This document shows, piece after piece, positions 52,936 through 62,838 of a stretch of DNA of 64,000 bases. The position numbers and the translations under genes were made by a program. The stretch is taken from the NCBI GenBank assembly GCA_002049455.2, contig KV918874.1:155901-219900 (forward strand), in the 5' to 3' direction. A model generated the notes under the pieces. The model was given only the letters and a program-made list of their open reading frames with translations, was not told the origin of the DNA and did no database searches. Within the stretch, counting starts at the first letter, position 1. Each line of letters begins with the position of its first letter. This stretch comes from Porphyra umbilicalis (taxonomy: Eukaryota; Rhodophyta; Bangiophyceae; Bangiales; Bangiaceae).

Positions 52936-53288
52936 GGTCCATCTGAGGGGCGCGAGAATCCTTGGTTTTCAGCAAAGGCAGCCGTGGCGGTGGCAGCGGC
53001 AGCGGCGTCAGGGGCGGCGTCGGCGGTCACCAACGCCGCAGCGCCCGTGGTGCAACCTGTGGCGGCGCCGCCGAAAGACCACGGCCCAGCGCGCTCGCCG
53101 ACTTGACTGTTGCCAAACCGTGTCTGGTCTATCATTGCGATGAGAAGTGACGAGGCGCACCCCAGTCTGATGTTGTCAGCTGTCCCGAGAAGGCCACAAT
53201 ACATGAGTGGACCGCTGTAGAAAGCCGACGGGCCGAGAAAAAAAAAAAGGTTTTGAGATGTCTCATTTTTGGGACACGCACCATTTCA

Positions 53289-53425
53289 TACAGCCGTTCT
53301 CCTACAAATCCGGCACTCCAACAGTTGCAAAAGAGTTCCAAATCGGCCTCTACGACCCAGCAGAGGCCTATTTGGAACTCTTTTTGCAACTGTTGGAGTG
53401 CGGGATTTTTGGGAGATTGGCTGTA
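53289..53425. mobile_element. Foldback/MITE-like hairpin element
   Basis: Two arms of about 64 bases (53289-53352 and 53362-53425) are inverted copies with few mismatches around a 9-base loop. The outer ends are TACAGCC and GGCTGTA, and the inner parts share CACTCCAACAGTTGCAAAA. TACAG-type ends are common in Tc1/mariner relatives, so it is probably a non-autonomous element. Sequence just outside (ATGTCTCATTTTTGGGACA) is close to the complement of sequence near 29280. Confidence 0.75.
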
Positions 53426-54170
53426 CAGAAGCAACAATGCAAACGATCCCCTCCAGGAGCGCCACTTTGCCTTGCAAACACAGCGCATCCCGGTCCTGTT
53501 GTCTCGCCGCAACCCCCACTCCTTACGCTCCGCCGCAAACGTCGGCTGCGGCCGCGCCGCCAGCCACGCCGGGCGGCGGTGTCGCCATCCGCCCCATCGC
53601 CTGGGGCCGTCCTCCCCCCCCGCGACACCTCCCCCCTCCCCTTCACGCAGAGGCCGCGCAGATGGTAACAGGAGGTAACGGCGGGCCGCGAGGAAGGCGA
53701 CGCGGGGGCTCACCACCGCCCGCCGCTTGCTCGTCAGCGACAGCACATGGCACAGCGGATCGCTCACCCGCCTGCGCGCCCGCGAGGGGGGCGTGGCCGA
53801 CCCGACCATCGGGCCCCAACGGGCGACATGCGCTGATGACAACCGCCACGCGCGGGAACCTCCCCCCCCCCCCCCTTTTCAACTCTCCCTACCCCGCACC
53901 CCGCCACGCCACGCTTCCCTGCCCCGCCTCGCAGTGGGGGGGGCACCCGCGCGGCGGCCGAATCGGCCGGAGGCGTCGTCAGGCCGCGCCTGGCAAGTGC
54001 AGTCGCGGCGGGGGCGGCGAGTGGCTTGCCATCCATGGCAGCATGATGCTGCACTCCTCTACGCACGCGAACAGCACTTTCATGAACCATCATCACATAC
54101 AGTCTTTCTCCATTCCTGTAGCTTTCTTTAGAATACTATGCACCCCTGCATAGTAACGAGACATCATTGC
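53426..54170. other. Intergenic, no gene recognised
   Basis: GC-rich in the first half, then mixed. Open frames carry no domain on either strand. Confidence 0.4.
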
Positions 54171-54514
54171 ACTGGCAGGAAGGGCGATTCTGCCATCTTC
54201 TGCACGAAAGACGAGGGCTACTTAAGGGTTTGTCAGGCGACGAAAATGGTGGATAGCACTGGAGAAAAAAAAAAAAGACTGTACTGGGAAATACAACAAA
54301 AAGTAAAATGAACTTACCACCGACTTGTAGCGGATTTAACACAATCATCCAAAGAAGAGCTCAATATTTGAAAGTCATCAAACAGGTGAGGGCACGCACA
54401 GGCAGTTTTGGCCACTGTGACCTGTACAGCCGATGACTCGGCTGAACACTGAACGTCCTGAATGTAATCGAATAGTTCAGCTTTTTGCTGTACTTTATGC
54501 CAGTCAGTAGTCAA
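54171..54514 (-). CDS. Candidate spliced small gene fragment
   Basis: A minus-strand open stretch (KVQQKAELFDYIQDVQCSAE, then CACPHLFDDFQILSSSLDDC) runs into GTAAGTTC at about 54316. Downstream a T tract and CTCCAG (about 54266) form a strong acceptor. The stretch has no ATG of its own; a GACAG acceptor-like site lies just upstream. No family recognised. This could be an internal exon pair of an unknown gene or a chance arrangement. Confidence 0.25.
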
Positions 54515-55514
54515 ATTAGACGCTGTCGGTCACCAAGCAGCCTGCCTGGCCGCACCTGGCTACAAGTCGAGACTTCCTCGGCGAGCGTCGGCAGCGGCCC
54601 GTGACACGTGCTACCTACCCCCGCCCCACGGCGGTGTCTGTTGGCCTGAGGCGCTTGGCGGGCGCTGCGTTGTAAGAGCAATGGCGTTCCCGGTGGGCTA
54701 GGGCGCTCTCGGTGCTGGACGCCACTCGCGGTGCCGGTGGCGGTCGGGGTGGTTGGAATTTGGCCATGCAGCCCGCACGCGCGGCGACGGCCGTCCCTCC
54801 CCGCCGCCGCCACTCCCAGCGGCGGCAGCCGCTCCCCGTCTCAGTCACTTCGGCCGTTATCTGATTGCTAGGGCGGCCTCGAGCGGTGGTGTGGGTGGCT
54901 CGTGGCTTTGCAGGTGGCCGTTTCTTCCCCCGCCTCCCGCCCCCACAGGCCGCGACGGGTCCGCGACGCCAGCAGCGGGGACGGAGCCATGGAGGACGCC
55001 GTGGTGGCCGGACGCGGCTGCAACTGAAGAGAGAGCGGGTGCTGGCCACGCCCGCACGGGTTGGCGGCTGGAATTTGGACGGCGCGGATGACCGTCACGT
55101 AGGTGGGCACGGCGGCGGCCTGCCTTGGTACGGTTGCTCGTGTGGGCGTCTCGGCCGTTGACGTGGCGTCCCTGGTCCGCCTCGCCGGGCGCCATGATGG
55201 CGGGAGGGGGCAGGGCGTAGTTGGCCTACCCGCCACAGTCCGCCGTGCAGGTGTTGCAGCTGCGTGTCGACTCGCTCGCGGTGCCGCGCCAGGTGGTGGC
55301 CACCCTGGCTGCTGGCGGGAGACCCCTATATAGGTGCCCATCCCCGGTGTCCGCGCAGCTGGGTTGGTGTGGAAGGGGCACTGCGGTGACGGCAGCTGCT
55401 TGGGCACCTGCCGAGGACCGGCGCGCGGTCGGCTGCTGTGCACCGCGTTGGCTGCGCCCGCCTGACCTCTGCCGTCGACCCACCGTCGCCGTTATCATCC
55501 CCATTGTGACCGGG
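54515..55514. promoter_or_regulatory. Upstream region of the malectin-protein gene
   Basis: One kilobase of GC-rich DNA without a recognised gene, holding a TATA box (TATATAG at 55327, in CCCCTATATAGGTGCCC) about 190 bases before the ATG. The gene's frame stays open upstream of the ATG to 55221 but encodes no signal-like sequence there. Confidence 0.45.
55327..55333 (+). promoter_or_regulatory. Probable TATA box
   Basis: TATATAG stands alone in very GC-rich surroundings about 190 bases upstream of ATG 55515. It is the clearest TATA element in the window. Confidence 0.5.
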
Positions 55515-58500
55515 ATGGCCAAGCTCCTCTGGGCGGCGGTGGTTGTCTCCGCCCTCGCCTCGACCGGCGCCAGGGCGGTGCTCGTGTCGGACACGGACGA
55601 CTTCGGCGGCCTGCTCCTGGAGGGGGACACGGCCCCCGTGGCGCTGGAGCACACCCTCGGCCGCGCGGTCGTGTCGGCCGGCACGGGCGGCATTGAGCCG
55701 GCCGCCGCGGTCGCGGCGCTGGCGCTCACCGAGGCGCAACGGGCGTCCTACCCCCACCTGCTGCGGTTGGATTGTGGGGGCGCCGCGGACTATGCCTACG
55801 ATGGCTCTGTGCGCGACAAGGAGTATGTGCGGGAGCTGTCTGCCTCCCGAACGTACGTGCGGCCGGGCGTCCACAAGTCGACCGCCTTCAACGCGGTGCG
55901 GTATGCGCCGACGGGGGACCTCAACTACGACTTTACCCTCCCCGAGGGCGGCGTGTACAACCTGACCATGTACTTTGAGGAGGTGAGCCCGCCGCTGCGG
56001 GCGGTGGGCAAGCGCGTCTTCTCCGTCGCCACCGAGCCGGCCGGCAAGCCGGTGCCAGGCGACGTGGACGACTGGTCCAAGGTCGACATTTACGCGGCGG
56101 TTGGCGGGGAGAATGTGCTCTCCCTGACGACGCTCGTGACCGTGTCGGAGGCGGAGCCCAAGCTGTCGCTGCTCCTCGGGCGGGTGGTGGAAAACCCTGA
56201 GATTTCCTTCATCTCCCTGCACAAGGTCGGCGGCGGCAGCACGCCGACGCCCGCGCCGCGGGCGGCGCGCCCCGCCGGGGAGCTCCGCCTCGACTGTGGA
56301 GGTGCGGGCAACGCGCGCGCCGGCCTGGTGTCGGACGCTCCCTACCTCCGCGACGCGAGCGCGACCAAGATGTACGCGCATCCGGTGGTACCCATCAGCC
56401 CCACGGCGTCGGTGCGGTACGTCTCGTCTGGGGCGCTCACGTACGACTTTACGTTGCCGTCGGCGGGAACGTACAACCTGTCGTTTTACGCGGCGGAGCT
56501 GGCGTTTTCGACCGTTGGCCGCCGCGTCTTCTCCGTCGCCACGAATCCGGCGGGCGACGTGCAGGGCGGGGACCTAACCGACTGGTCCGCCGTGGACATC
56601 TTTAAGACGGTCGGCGCTCGTCGGGCGCTCTTCCTCACGAGCCTCGTCACGGTTGGGGCGGACAAGAAGCTGTCGCTCGTGCTTGAACGCATCGCCAACA
56701 ACCCCGTCGCGGGCTTCCTCGTCCTCCATAGCACCGACGTTGACCCGTCGTCGGGCGAGCCGCGGTACCTCCTCAAGCTGGACTGTGGTGGGGCCGGCGA
56801 CGCCGGCCGCGGCATTGTCCGGGACGTGGCGTATGTGCGGCGTCTGTCGTCCACGCGCACCTTCCCGGCGCCGGCATCGCACTACAACCCGCTGGCGACG
56901 CTGCGCTACGCGGTGCGCGGGGAGCTCGCGTACGACCTGCGCGTTCAACGCGCGGGGGCCTACCGCGTGACGCTGTACTTTGCAGAGCTCTTCTTTTCAG
57001 AGGCGGGAAAGCGCATCTTTTCCGCGGCGACCGTTCCGGCGGGCCAGCCGACGACAACGCAGAGCCGAACCGTCGACTGGGACAAGATTGACGTGTACGC
57101 GCTGGTCGGCAAGGACCGCCTTCTAGTCATTTCGACGACCGTCCAGTTGGCGGAAGGCGGCAGCCTGTCGGTGGTGCTCGGGCGCGGCGTCAACCTGCCA
57201 ATGCTGTCGCGTCTCGACGTGCACCCGGTGGACGGGCAGGGGGGGGTGGTCGCTGCCGCACCTGCGCCGACGGCGACGTCGAAAACGTCGCCGCCGCGTT
57301 CCACAGCGCCCCGCTCCGCCCCGGCGGCGTCGCCCGCCTCGTCGCCGACGAGGGCGCCGGCGCAGTCGACGCCGACGCCGACGCCCGCGTCCACGCCCGA
57401 GCCGGTGCAGTCAACGGCGCCGACGCCCGCGCCCTCGGCCGAGCCGGTGCAATCGACGGCGCCGCCGGCGCCCGCGCCAACGCCCGAGCCGGTCGAGACG
57501 ACGCCGCCGCCGGCGCCCGCGCCAACGCCCGAGCCGGTCGAGACGACGCCGCCGCCGGCGCCCGCGCCAACGCCCAAGCCGGTCGAGACGACGCCGCCGC
57601 CGGCGCCCGCGCCAACGCCCGAGCCGGTCGAGACGACGCCGCCGCCGGCGCCCACGCCAACGCCCGAGCCGGTCGAGACGACGCCGCCGCCGGCGCCCAC
57701 GCCAACGCCCGAGCCGGTCGAGACGACGCCGCCGCCGGCGCCCACGCCAACGCCCGAGCCGGTCGAGACGACGCCGCTGGGGACCCCCGCGCCAACGCGC
57801 GAGCCGGTCCAGGCGATGCCAACCCCGGAGCCGGTCCAGAATACTCCAGAACCGACACCGTCACCCGTCCCGGAGCCGGTATGGCCGACGCCCGACCCAA
57901 TTCCCGAGCCGACGCCGGTGCCCGGGCCAACGGAGCGGCCAACGCAGACGCCCGAGCCGGTGTCGGAGCCGACGACTGAGGCCACGCCTGTGCCGCCAGT
58001 GCAGTCCGGCGACCGTTCGGGTGACCGTCGGCCAACGCCGGCGCCAGCGCCGGTGCTGTCAGAGGCACCTCAGCCGGCTGTCGCCGAGACCCCCGCTCCG
58101 GTGCCCGCCCCCGCCGTCACCGGGATGCCGGCACCGTGCTTTGCTACGGCGGCGATGGCGCCTTGTGGCGGCACCGACCCCGGACCAGTGGGTGCGGGTG
58201 CGCCCGTCGCGCTGTCAATCAACTCCGGGGGCGCGTCGGATACGGGCTACTCGTGGCCGAGCGTGGTCGTCACGCCGGCGGGCGTCCAGTCGGCAAACCC
58301 GGCGCACGTCATTCGCCGCAGCGGCGCTCAGCTGCTGTCGTCGCACGGGTCGCCGAGCACTGCTGTGGGTGGGCGGTTGGCTGACGCGGCAGCGCCGTAT
58401 CCGTCGGATGGTGGTGACCCGCTCTTCTCGCTCCGCCAGTCGGCGACCATGGACCTGCCTCTGATCTACACCATCCCTGTCCCGCGCGCGGCCTTCTTTG

Positions 58501-59393
58501 AAGTCCAGCTGCTTTTCCGGGAGGTGTACGGTGGCGCTGTCGGGCGGAAGATTAATGTGACGGTCGGGTCCGACGTCCAGCCACTGGTGCCCCTGGCTGT
58601 CGGGCTGGACGTGTTCGGTGTGGTCGGCACCGAGGGCATCATGCTGACGTCCTCCCGGTTGTATGCGGCGCGGTGGGTTACGGTGGTGGTGGCGGCGTTG
58701 GCCGACTCGACTGGCCCTGCGTTTGTCAACCAAATCAACATCAAGTCGGCGTCGGACGGCGGCGTGGCACCGGCGGCGGCGCAACGTGCCGCCCCGTCGT
58801 GGCATCTGGTGGCCCCCATTGCCACAGCTGTCTCATCGTGGCAGCACGCCACGGCGGCGGCGCCGTCGTGGCAGCGCGTGGCTCCCGCCCCCGATGCTGC
58901 GGCGGAGGCGGCGGTGACCGGGTCAACCGTCGTCAGCGTGATCAACGCGGGCGTCAACGACACTGCGTTCCTACTGCCGACGGGCTCGCCGTCGGACACG
59001 TACGCGCGCGACGCCTCGGGTGGACGGGAAACGCCGGCGGCCGGCGGGGGCAAAGCCGCCGACGCGCAGTGGGGTAGCTGCCGGCTGGGTGTGGACATGG
59101 AGTACGCCCTCCCCATTCCGTTCCCCGGACGCCACGAGGTGATTGTCGGCCTGGAGGAGCTCGTCCACTCGTCGATGGGCATGCGCATCTTTTCCGTCTC
59201 GCTGATCATTGACGGCGGCAGGGAGTTGGTGTTGGCGAAGGACGTGGACCTGATTGGCGACCTCGGCGCGCAGCGGAGCCAACTCGAGTTGGACGCGGTC
59301 GTCACTGCGACGCGTAGTGTGACAGTGCGGCTGGTTGCGTCACGGGACACGGCCACGGTTTCGTGGATGTCCGTCACGAGCCACAGCGCGTGA
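55515..59393 (+). CDS. Secreted protein with five malectin-like modules and a Pro/Thr linker
   Basis: A 1292-residue uninterrupted frame. ATG 55515 was chosen because MAKLLWAAVVVSALASTGAR is a clear signal peptide. Three malectin-like modules begin near residues 83, 257 and 420, each opening LRLDCGG or LKLDCGG, then YDFTLP or YDLRV, YNLTMYFEEV or similar, (K/R)R(V/I)FS, a D-W-x-x-(V/I)D-(I/V) strand and a final LH or VHP. A Pro/Thr/Glu linker (about 580-890) contains 15-residue repeats. Two more diverged modules start near 900 (LSINSGGASDTGYSW) and 1142 (VINAGVNDTAFLLPTGSPSD). No membrane anchor follows, so a wall or extracellular-matrix location is inferred. Malectin modules bind di- and oligosaccharides. 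Confidence 0.82.
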   Translation: MAKLLWAAVVVSALASTGARAVLVSDTDDFGGLLLEGDTAPVALEHTLGRAVVSAGTGGIEPAAAVAALALTEAQRASYPHLLRLDCGGAADYAYDGSVRDKEYVRELSASRTYVRPGVHKSTAFNAVRYAPTGDLNYDFTLPEGGVYNLTMYFEEVSPPLRAVGKRVFSVATEPAGKPVPGDVDDWSKVDIYAAVGGENVLSLTTLVTVSEAEPKLSLLLGRVVENPEISFISLHKVGGGSTPTPAPRAARPAGELRLDCGGAGNARAGLVSDAPYLRDASATKMYAHPVVPISPTASVRYVSSGALTYDFTLPSAGTYNLSFYAAELAFSTVGRRVFSVATNPAGDVQGGDLTDWSAVDIFKTVGARRALFLTSLVTVGADKKLSLVLERIANNPVAGFLVLHSTDVDPSSGEPRYLLKLDCGGAGDAGRGIVRDVAYVRRLSSTRTFPAPASHYNPLATLRYAVRGELAYDLRVQRAGAYRVTLYFAELFFSEAGKRIFSAATVPAGQPTTTQSRTVDWDKIDVYALVGKDRLLVISTTVQLAEGGSLSVVLGRGVNLPMLSRLDVHPVDGQGGVVAAAPAPTATSKTSPPRSTAPRSAPAASPASSPTRAPAQSTPTPTPASTPEPVQSTAPTPAPSAEPVQSTAPPAPAPTPEPVETTPPPAPAPTPEPVETTPPPAPAPTPKPVETTPPPAPAPTPEPVETTPPPAPTPTPEPVETTPPPAPTPTPEPVETTPPPAPTPTPEPVETTPLGTPAPTREPVQAMPTPEPVQNTPEPTPSPVPEPVWPTPDPIPEPTPVPGPTERPTQTPEPVSEPTTEATPVPPVQSGDRSGDRRPTPAPAPVLSEAPQPAVAETPAPVPAPAVTGMPAPCFATAAMAPCGGTDPGPVGAGAPVALSINSGGASDTGYSWPSVVVTPAGVQSANPAHVIRRSGAQLLSSHGSPSTAVGGRLADAAAPYPSDGGDPLFSLRQSATMDLPLIYTIPVPRAAFFEVQLLFREVYGGAVGRKINVTVGSDVQPLVPLAVGLDVFGVVGTEGIMLTSSRLYAARWVTVVVAALADSTGPAFVNQINIKSASDGGVAPAAAQRAAPSWHLVAPIATAVSSWQHATAAAPSWQRVAPAPDAAAEAAVTGSTVVSVINAGVNDTAFLLPTGSPSDTYARDASGGRETPAAGGGKAADAQWGSCRLGVDMEYALPIPFPGRHEVIVGLEELVHSSMGMRIFSVSLIIDGGRELVLAKDVDLIGDLGAQRSQLELDAVVTATRSVTVRLVASRDTATVSWMSVTSHSA
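57495..57779 (+). repeat. 45-bp in-frame tandem repeat in the malectin-protein linker
   Basis: Units of exactly 45 bases start at 57495, 57540, 57585, 57630, 57675 and 57720, with a diverging seventh at 57765. Each codes for ETTPPPAP(A/T)PTP(E/K)PV. Near identity between units suggests recent expansion; such proline linkers vary in length between strains. Confidence 0.85.
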
Positions 59394-59855
59394 CGTGGTC
59401 GGGGTCAGAACGGGCCTCGAGCATCCGTGGTGGGGATGACACGCTGCGGAGCGCCTCGTTCTCGTCAGTTTTCCGTGCGTGGCTTGTGTGTACATAGTCG
59501 GATGGAAAACGATGATGTGTTCCTTTGCCCATCCTACCAGGGTAGCATGGCTGGGGAGCCTGGCCGCCGTCGTTTGCACGAGCGCCACAGCGCCGACGCT
59601 TTCAATCGCAGCACCCAGTCTCTCCGTCTCCAACTGGGTCCAGCATCCACCGCTGAGCAACCCCGGGCTTTGGCACCTGCAGCTCAGTCCGGAGAAAACT
59701 GTCAGGCACCCTCGTCCAGGTGGGCGTGCACACGTGAACCGAGAGAGGTGTGCGCAGGATCCAACTGCGACTACGTTGTTTACTAGACACATCCAATAAT
59801 CGATAGCTCTGTGCCACCTTGGGGACCGAGCAATAAGACAAACAATACGAAACAA
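59394..59855. other. Convergent 3' spacer
   Basis: About 460 bases of moderate GC between the malectin-protein stop and the stop of the next, minus-strand gene. It ends in an A-rich stretch (59828-59863). No gene seen. Confidence 0.4.
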
Positions 59856-60305
59856 TCAAAAAAGGTCCCACCCCTTGTGGATAACCACCTCACCACCGTC
59901 CCGCTGCGGGGGCGGCGACGGGACAAAGCCGTCCGGCCCCCCACCGCTTCTCCTCCGCCCAGTGCCGCCGCCGCCACCACCACCACCACCGCGGCGGCGC
60001 TGCACAGATGCCGTCGACTTGGCGCAAAACGCTTCAAACGCCACGGCAGCCGCCGGCACGCCCTGCTCCGCCAACACCATGGGCGCCAGGTGCCATACCT
60101 CGGGCGGCGGCAGGGCGGCCACGAGGCCCACCGCCGCCCGTCGCTGCCGCCGCGCAAACAATGCGGGCCGATTGGGGGTGCCGCAAGGGCAAGCGGCGGC
60201 GGCGGCGGCCTCTATTTGCCGCGTCGGCAGGGGGGCGCCGGCCGCCGCAAAAGCCACCGCGGGGGTGTACGCGGGTGGCGGGAGGGGTGGGGAACAGGAC
60301 ACCAT
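59856..60305 (-). CDS. Small protein of unknown family, shares a motif with the gene at 62449
   Basis: A 149-residue frame from ATG 60305 (MVSCSPPLPPPAYTPAVAFA) to TGA 59856. The central part reads ALFARRQRRAAVGLVAALPP, then EVWHLAPMVLAEQGVPAAAV and AFEAFCAKS. The tail is Gly/Arg-rich and ends IHKGWDLF. The LAPMVxAEQGV block recurs in the plus-strand gene 2.1 kb away. I recognise no family. The ATG context is ordinary, and the short upstream extension in frame uses no ATG. Confidence 0.5.
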   Translation of the reverse strand: MVSCSPPLPPPAYTPAVAFAAAGAPLPTRQIEAAAAAACPCGTPNRPALFARRQRRAAVGLVAALPPPEVWHLAPMVLAEQGVPAAAVAFEAFCAKSTASVQRRRGGGGGGGGGTGRRRSGGGPDGFVPSPPPQRDGGEVVIHKGWDLF

Positions 60306-61249
60306 CGTGGGGGGGAAGGGGGGGGGGGCGGGAGACACACACTGCCAGCACAGAGTGGGGCGGGGAGTGGAAGAGTGGCGGAGTGGAGGGGGGGACAGTG
60401 GTCGAGGGGTTGGTCCGACGCGTTGAAGAGCAGCGGTAGTGGGGTTAGGGTGGGGTGACGTGGGAATGGGTACCGATCAAGAGGACGGCCGAGAGTTGGT
60501 TGGTACTGTACGGAAAGAAAAGGGCCGGCCGGAGGGGACGCGCGGGCCCTGACGACGACAGACGGCGGGCACGTGCCGGCGGACCAGGCGATGCGCATGC
60601 GGCACGTCAAAAAGGACCCCGGTGCCCCTCGCGCCTGCAGCTGGCGCGAGTGTCTCGCCACACCGCTGCGGCACTGCGCACGCCTCCACCACCAGCGTGC
60701 CGATCGGGCAGCCGGCCGCGCGGCGGTGCACGACGTGGCGTGCACTGCCGCCGCGCGTGTGGTGGGGCACCCACCGAGCGCGGCGTGGGTGCCACACACG
60801 GCCCTCTCCTGGGGGTCGACGTGCGCTGCTCCACCGTCAGCCGCCGCGGCCGCGGCCGCCGTCCTTCGTGCGGCCGGCCGGACGGCGGCGGCAGACCGCC
60901 GGGCCCGCCCGGTCGTCCGGCGGCATTCGTGCGGCATTCGAGCGCTTTATCAGTGGGTTCGACCGACCCGCCAGCGCAAATCGCCAGCCAGCGATGACTC
61001 AACGACGCCTCAGGCGGGGCGGAAGCCCTGGAGATTGCCAGTGATTGGCTGCACGACGCCCGTTCATGGGGTGTGTTCCGCCTCCGTAGAGAATATGGCC
61101 AGTAATGATGTGCATCCGCCACCAGAAACACGCACTATAAGTACCACTTGTGTAGGACTAAGTGACATCAGGTCTCACCAACACCTGGCAGATTGTGCCA
61201 TTCGAACAATACATACATCGTCGGAATCTGCGCGGGACCGGCCAGCCCA
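60306..61249. other. Intergenic region
   Basis: G-rich at first (long G run near 60306-60330), then GC-rich with open frames but no domain, and lower GC from about 61050. It probably includes the promoter of the minus-strand gene. Confidence 0.4.
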
Positions 61250-61741
61250 GCGCAGAGCTCCGTAAAGCGTGGGCGCACGCAAGCCCGTTTTCGCAAGAAT
61301 TTCTTGTCAGACGGCATGTTGCAGCACAAGATCTTTTAGCATGAACATGTGCAGCAGCAAGTTCTTGTCTGTTGACGGTTGGTGGGTATAGTCTGGATAT
61401 GTAAGCTGCCAATCAGTGCTTAAGAACCTTGGGCCGAAGAGCATGGCGCGCCCTCATCGCGAGTTTCTTGCAGGGTTCGATACGTCCGGTTGTTGACGCA
61501 CTCTAAAGCGCAAATCTGCAGCATGAAAACGAGCTCTCTTGCACTCACAGTCTGCACCGCCGCGAAACGCTTCTTGTGATATGAATTTTACAAGTGCGAT
61601 CCGTGCAAAACCTTGTTGCAAACCACTTGTACTGAAAATCGGGCCACAGGGTACTGTGAGGATGGGTGCCAACAAGTTCTTGGAGTCCTAAACGTGCCGA
61701 TTTACTGCTTGCGTGCGCCCACGCTTGAAGGAGCACTGCGC
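61250..61741. mobile_element. MITE-like element with 35-bp terminal inverted repeats
   Basis: The left end 61250-61284 and right end 61707-61741 are inverted copies with only three mismatches. Both share the outer GCGCAG and the inner 20-base block AAGCGTGGGCGCACGCAAGC. The 492-bp interior is lower in GC than its surroundings, has no coding capacity, and contains repeated AAG(A/T)(A/T)(C/T)TT.TTG-type words. I could not define a target-site duplication. Confidence 0.7.
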
Positions 61742-62448
61742 AGCCGTGCCGCGACACCCTCGATGCGGCCGCACGACCAATGGTGGATCACCGCGCTGGT
61801 TGTCTCCAGGCTACGCCTCGCAGCAGCAGGGGCTTCTGTGAGGGGGGGGGGGGGCGCCACCATCCCACTGTGGCGGCCACCGCCGCTCCGTCGCGGTGGC
61901 GGGCGGGCGGCGCCTGCGAAGGCGGCTGCCGCGACGGTCCCGCGGCACCCGCCGCAGGCGCACCCCCCCGACGGCTGGCCCGCGGCGGGCCGCAGACCGC
62001 CGGCTTTCGTGCGGGGCCGCCCCCGTCGTGCGGCCGCCGGCCCGCCCCGCGGGGCCGGCTGGCAGGGTCGGGGGGTGCGCCGCGGGAGAACCCCCCCGAG
62101 CCGCATCACGGTGGCCACTGACAGCACCGTGGCGGGCGCGGGTGCCGGCGGCGGGCGCGGCCGCCCGCCCGTGCCGATGGCGCCATGGGCGGGGGGGTGG
62201 AGCGGCCCCCGCGCGAGGCGGGCCCGTCCTTTTCGAGGGACCACCGTCGCCCGGTGAGCGCCCCTACGTCACGGGCGACGCTTCGCAAGCGACACGGGCG
62301 CGGTGGGCCGTCAACGCCGACCCGACGTCTGGCGGCTGCGCTTTGTCGCTGCTGGTGTTGACGGCCTTCCTTCTCGCTTTCCCTGTGGGGGCGGCCCTTC
62401 CCGCCACACCGCCCAGCCTCCCCCCCCCCCTGGCACGCCACGCCCGCC
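61742..62448. other. GC-rich spacer
   Basis: Open frames on both strands. One plus frame has a hydrophobic stretch (SLLVLTAFLLAFPVGAALPA, about 62344-62403) after RPYVTGDASQATRARWAVNA and might be an exon, but I could not link it to a start. Otherwise the upstream region of the next gene. Confidence 0.3.
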
Positions 62449-62651
62449 ATGGCGTCTGAGGCGGCGGTGGCCTTCCTCCCCTCCCCGCCGGCTGGGCACC
62501 TGTGGTCGGCGCCAGACCACCCCCTCCTCTGCGCTGCCACTGCCGCCGCCGACCCGTCGCCGGTCCGCCGCCCCGCGCGCGCCGCGCCCGTCACGGCACG
62601 CGCCAGCCGGGGACGTGCCGTCACCGCAGCCGCCCCTGCCGCCGGGCGCCG

Positions 62652-62687
<36 letters not shown>

Positions 62688-62838
62688 CCGGTGGGGTTTG
62701 GCGCCCATGGTCACGGCCGAACAAGGGGTGGCGACGGTGGCGGTGGAGCTTGAAGCCTACTTGGGTGGCCGCGCGGGGCTCACCGCCGGCGGGGGCGGGC
62801 AACGCGTCTGGATGCACCCGGCGGTGGACGGGGCGTGA
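62449..62838 (+). CDS. Small protein of unknown family, shares a motif with the gene at 59856
   Basis: A 129-residue frame from ATG 62449 (context CGCCATGG) to TGA 62836. It begins MASEAAVAFLPSPPAGHLWS. A (CCG)n run codes for polyproline at about residues 70-81, then RWGLAPMVTAEQGVATVAVE and LEAYLGGRAGLTAGGGG. The block W-x-L-A-P-M-V-x-A-E-Q-G-V-x-x-x-A-V-x-x-E-A matches the minus-strand gene at 59856-60305, so they are probably paralogues or share an exon. Function unknown. Confidence 0.45.
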
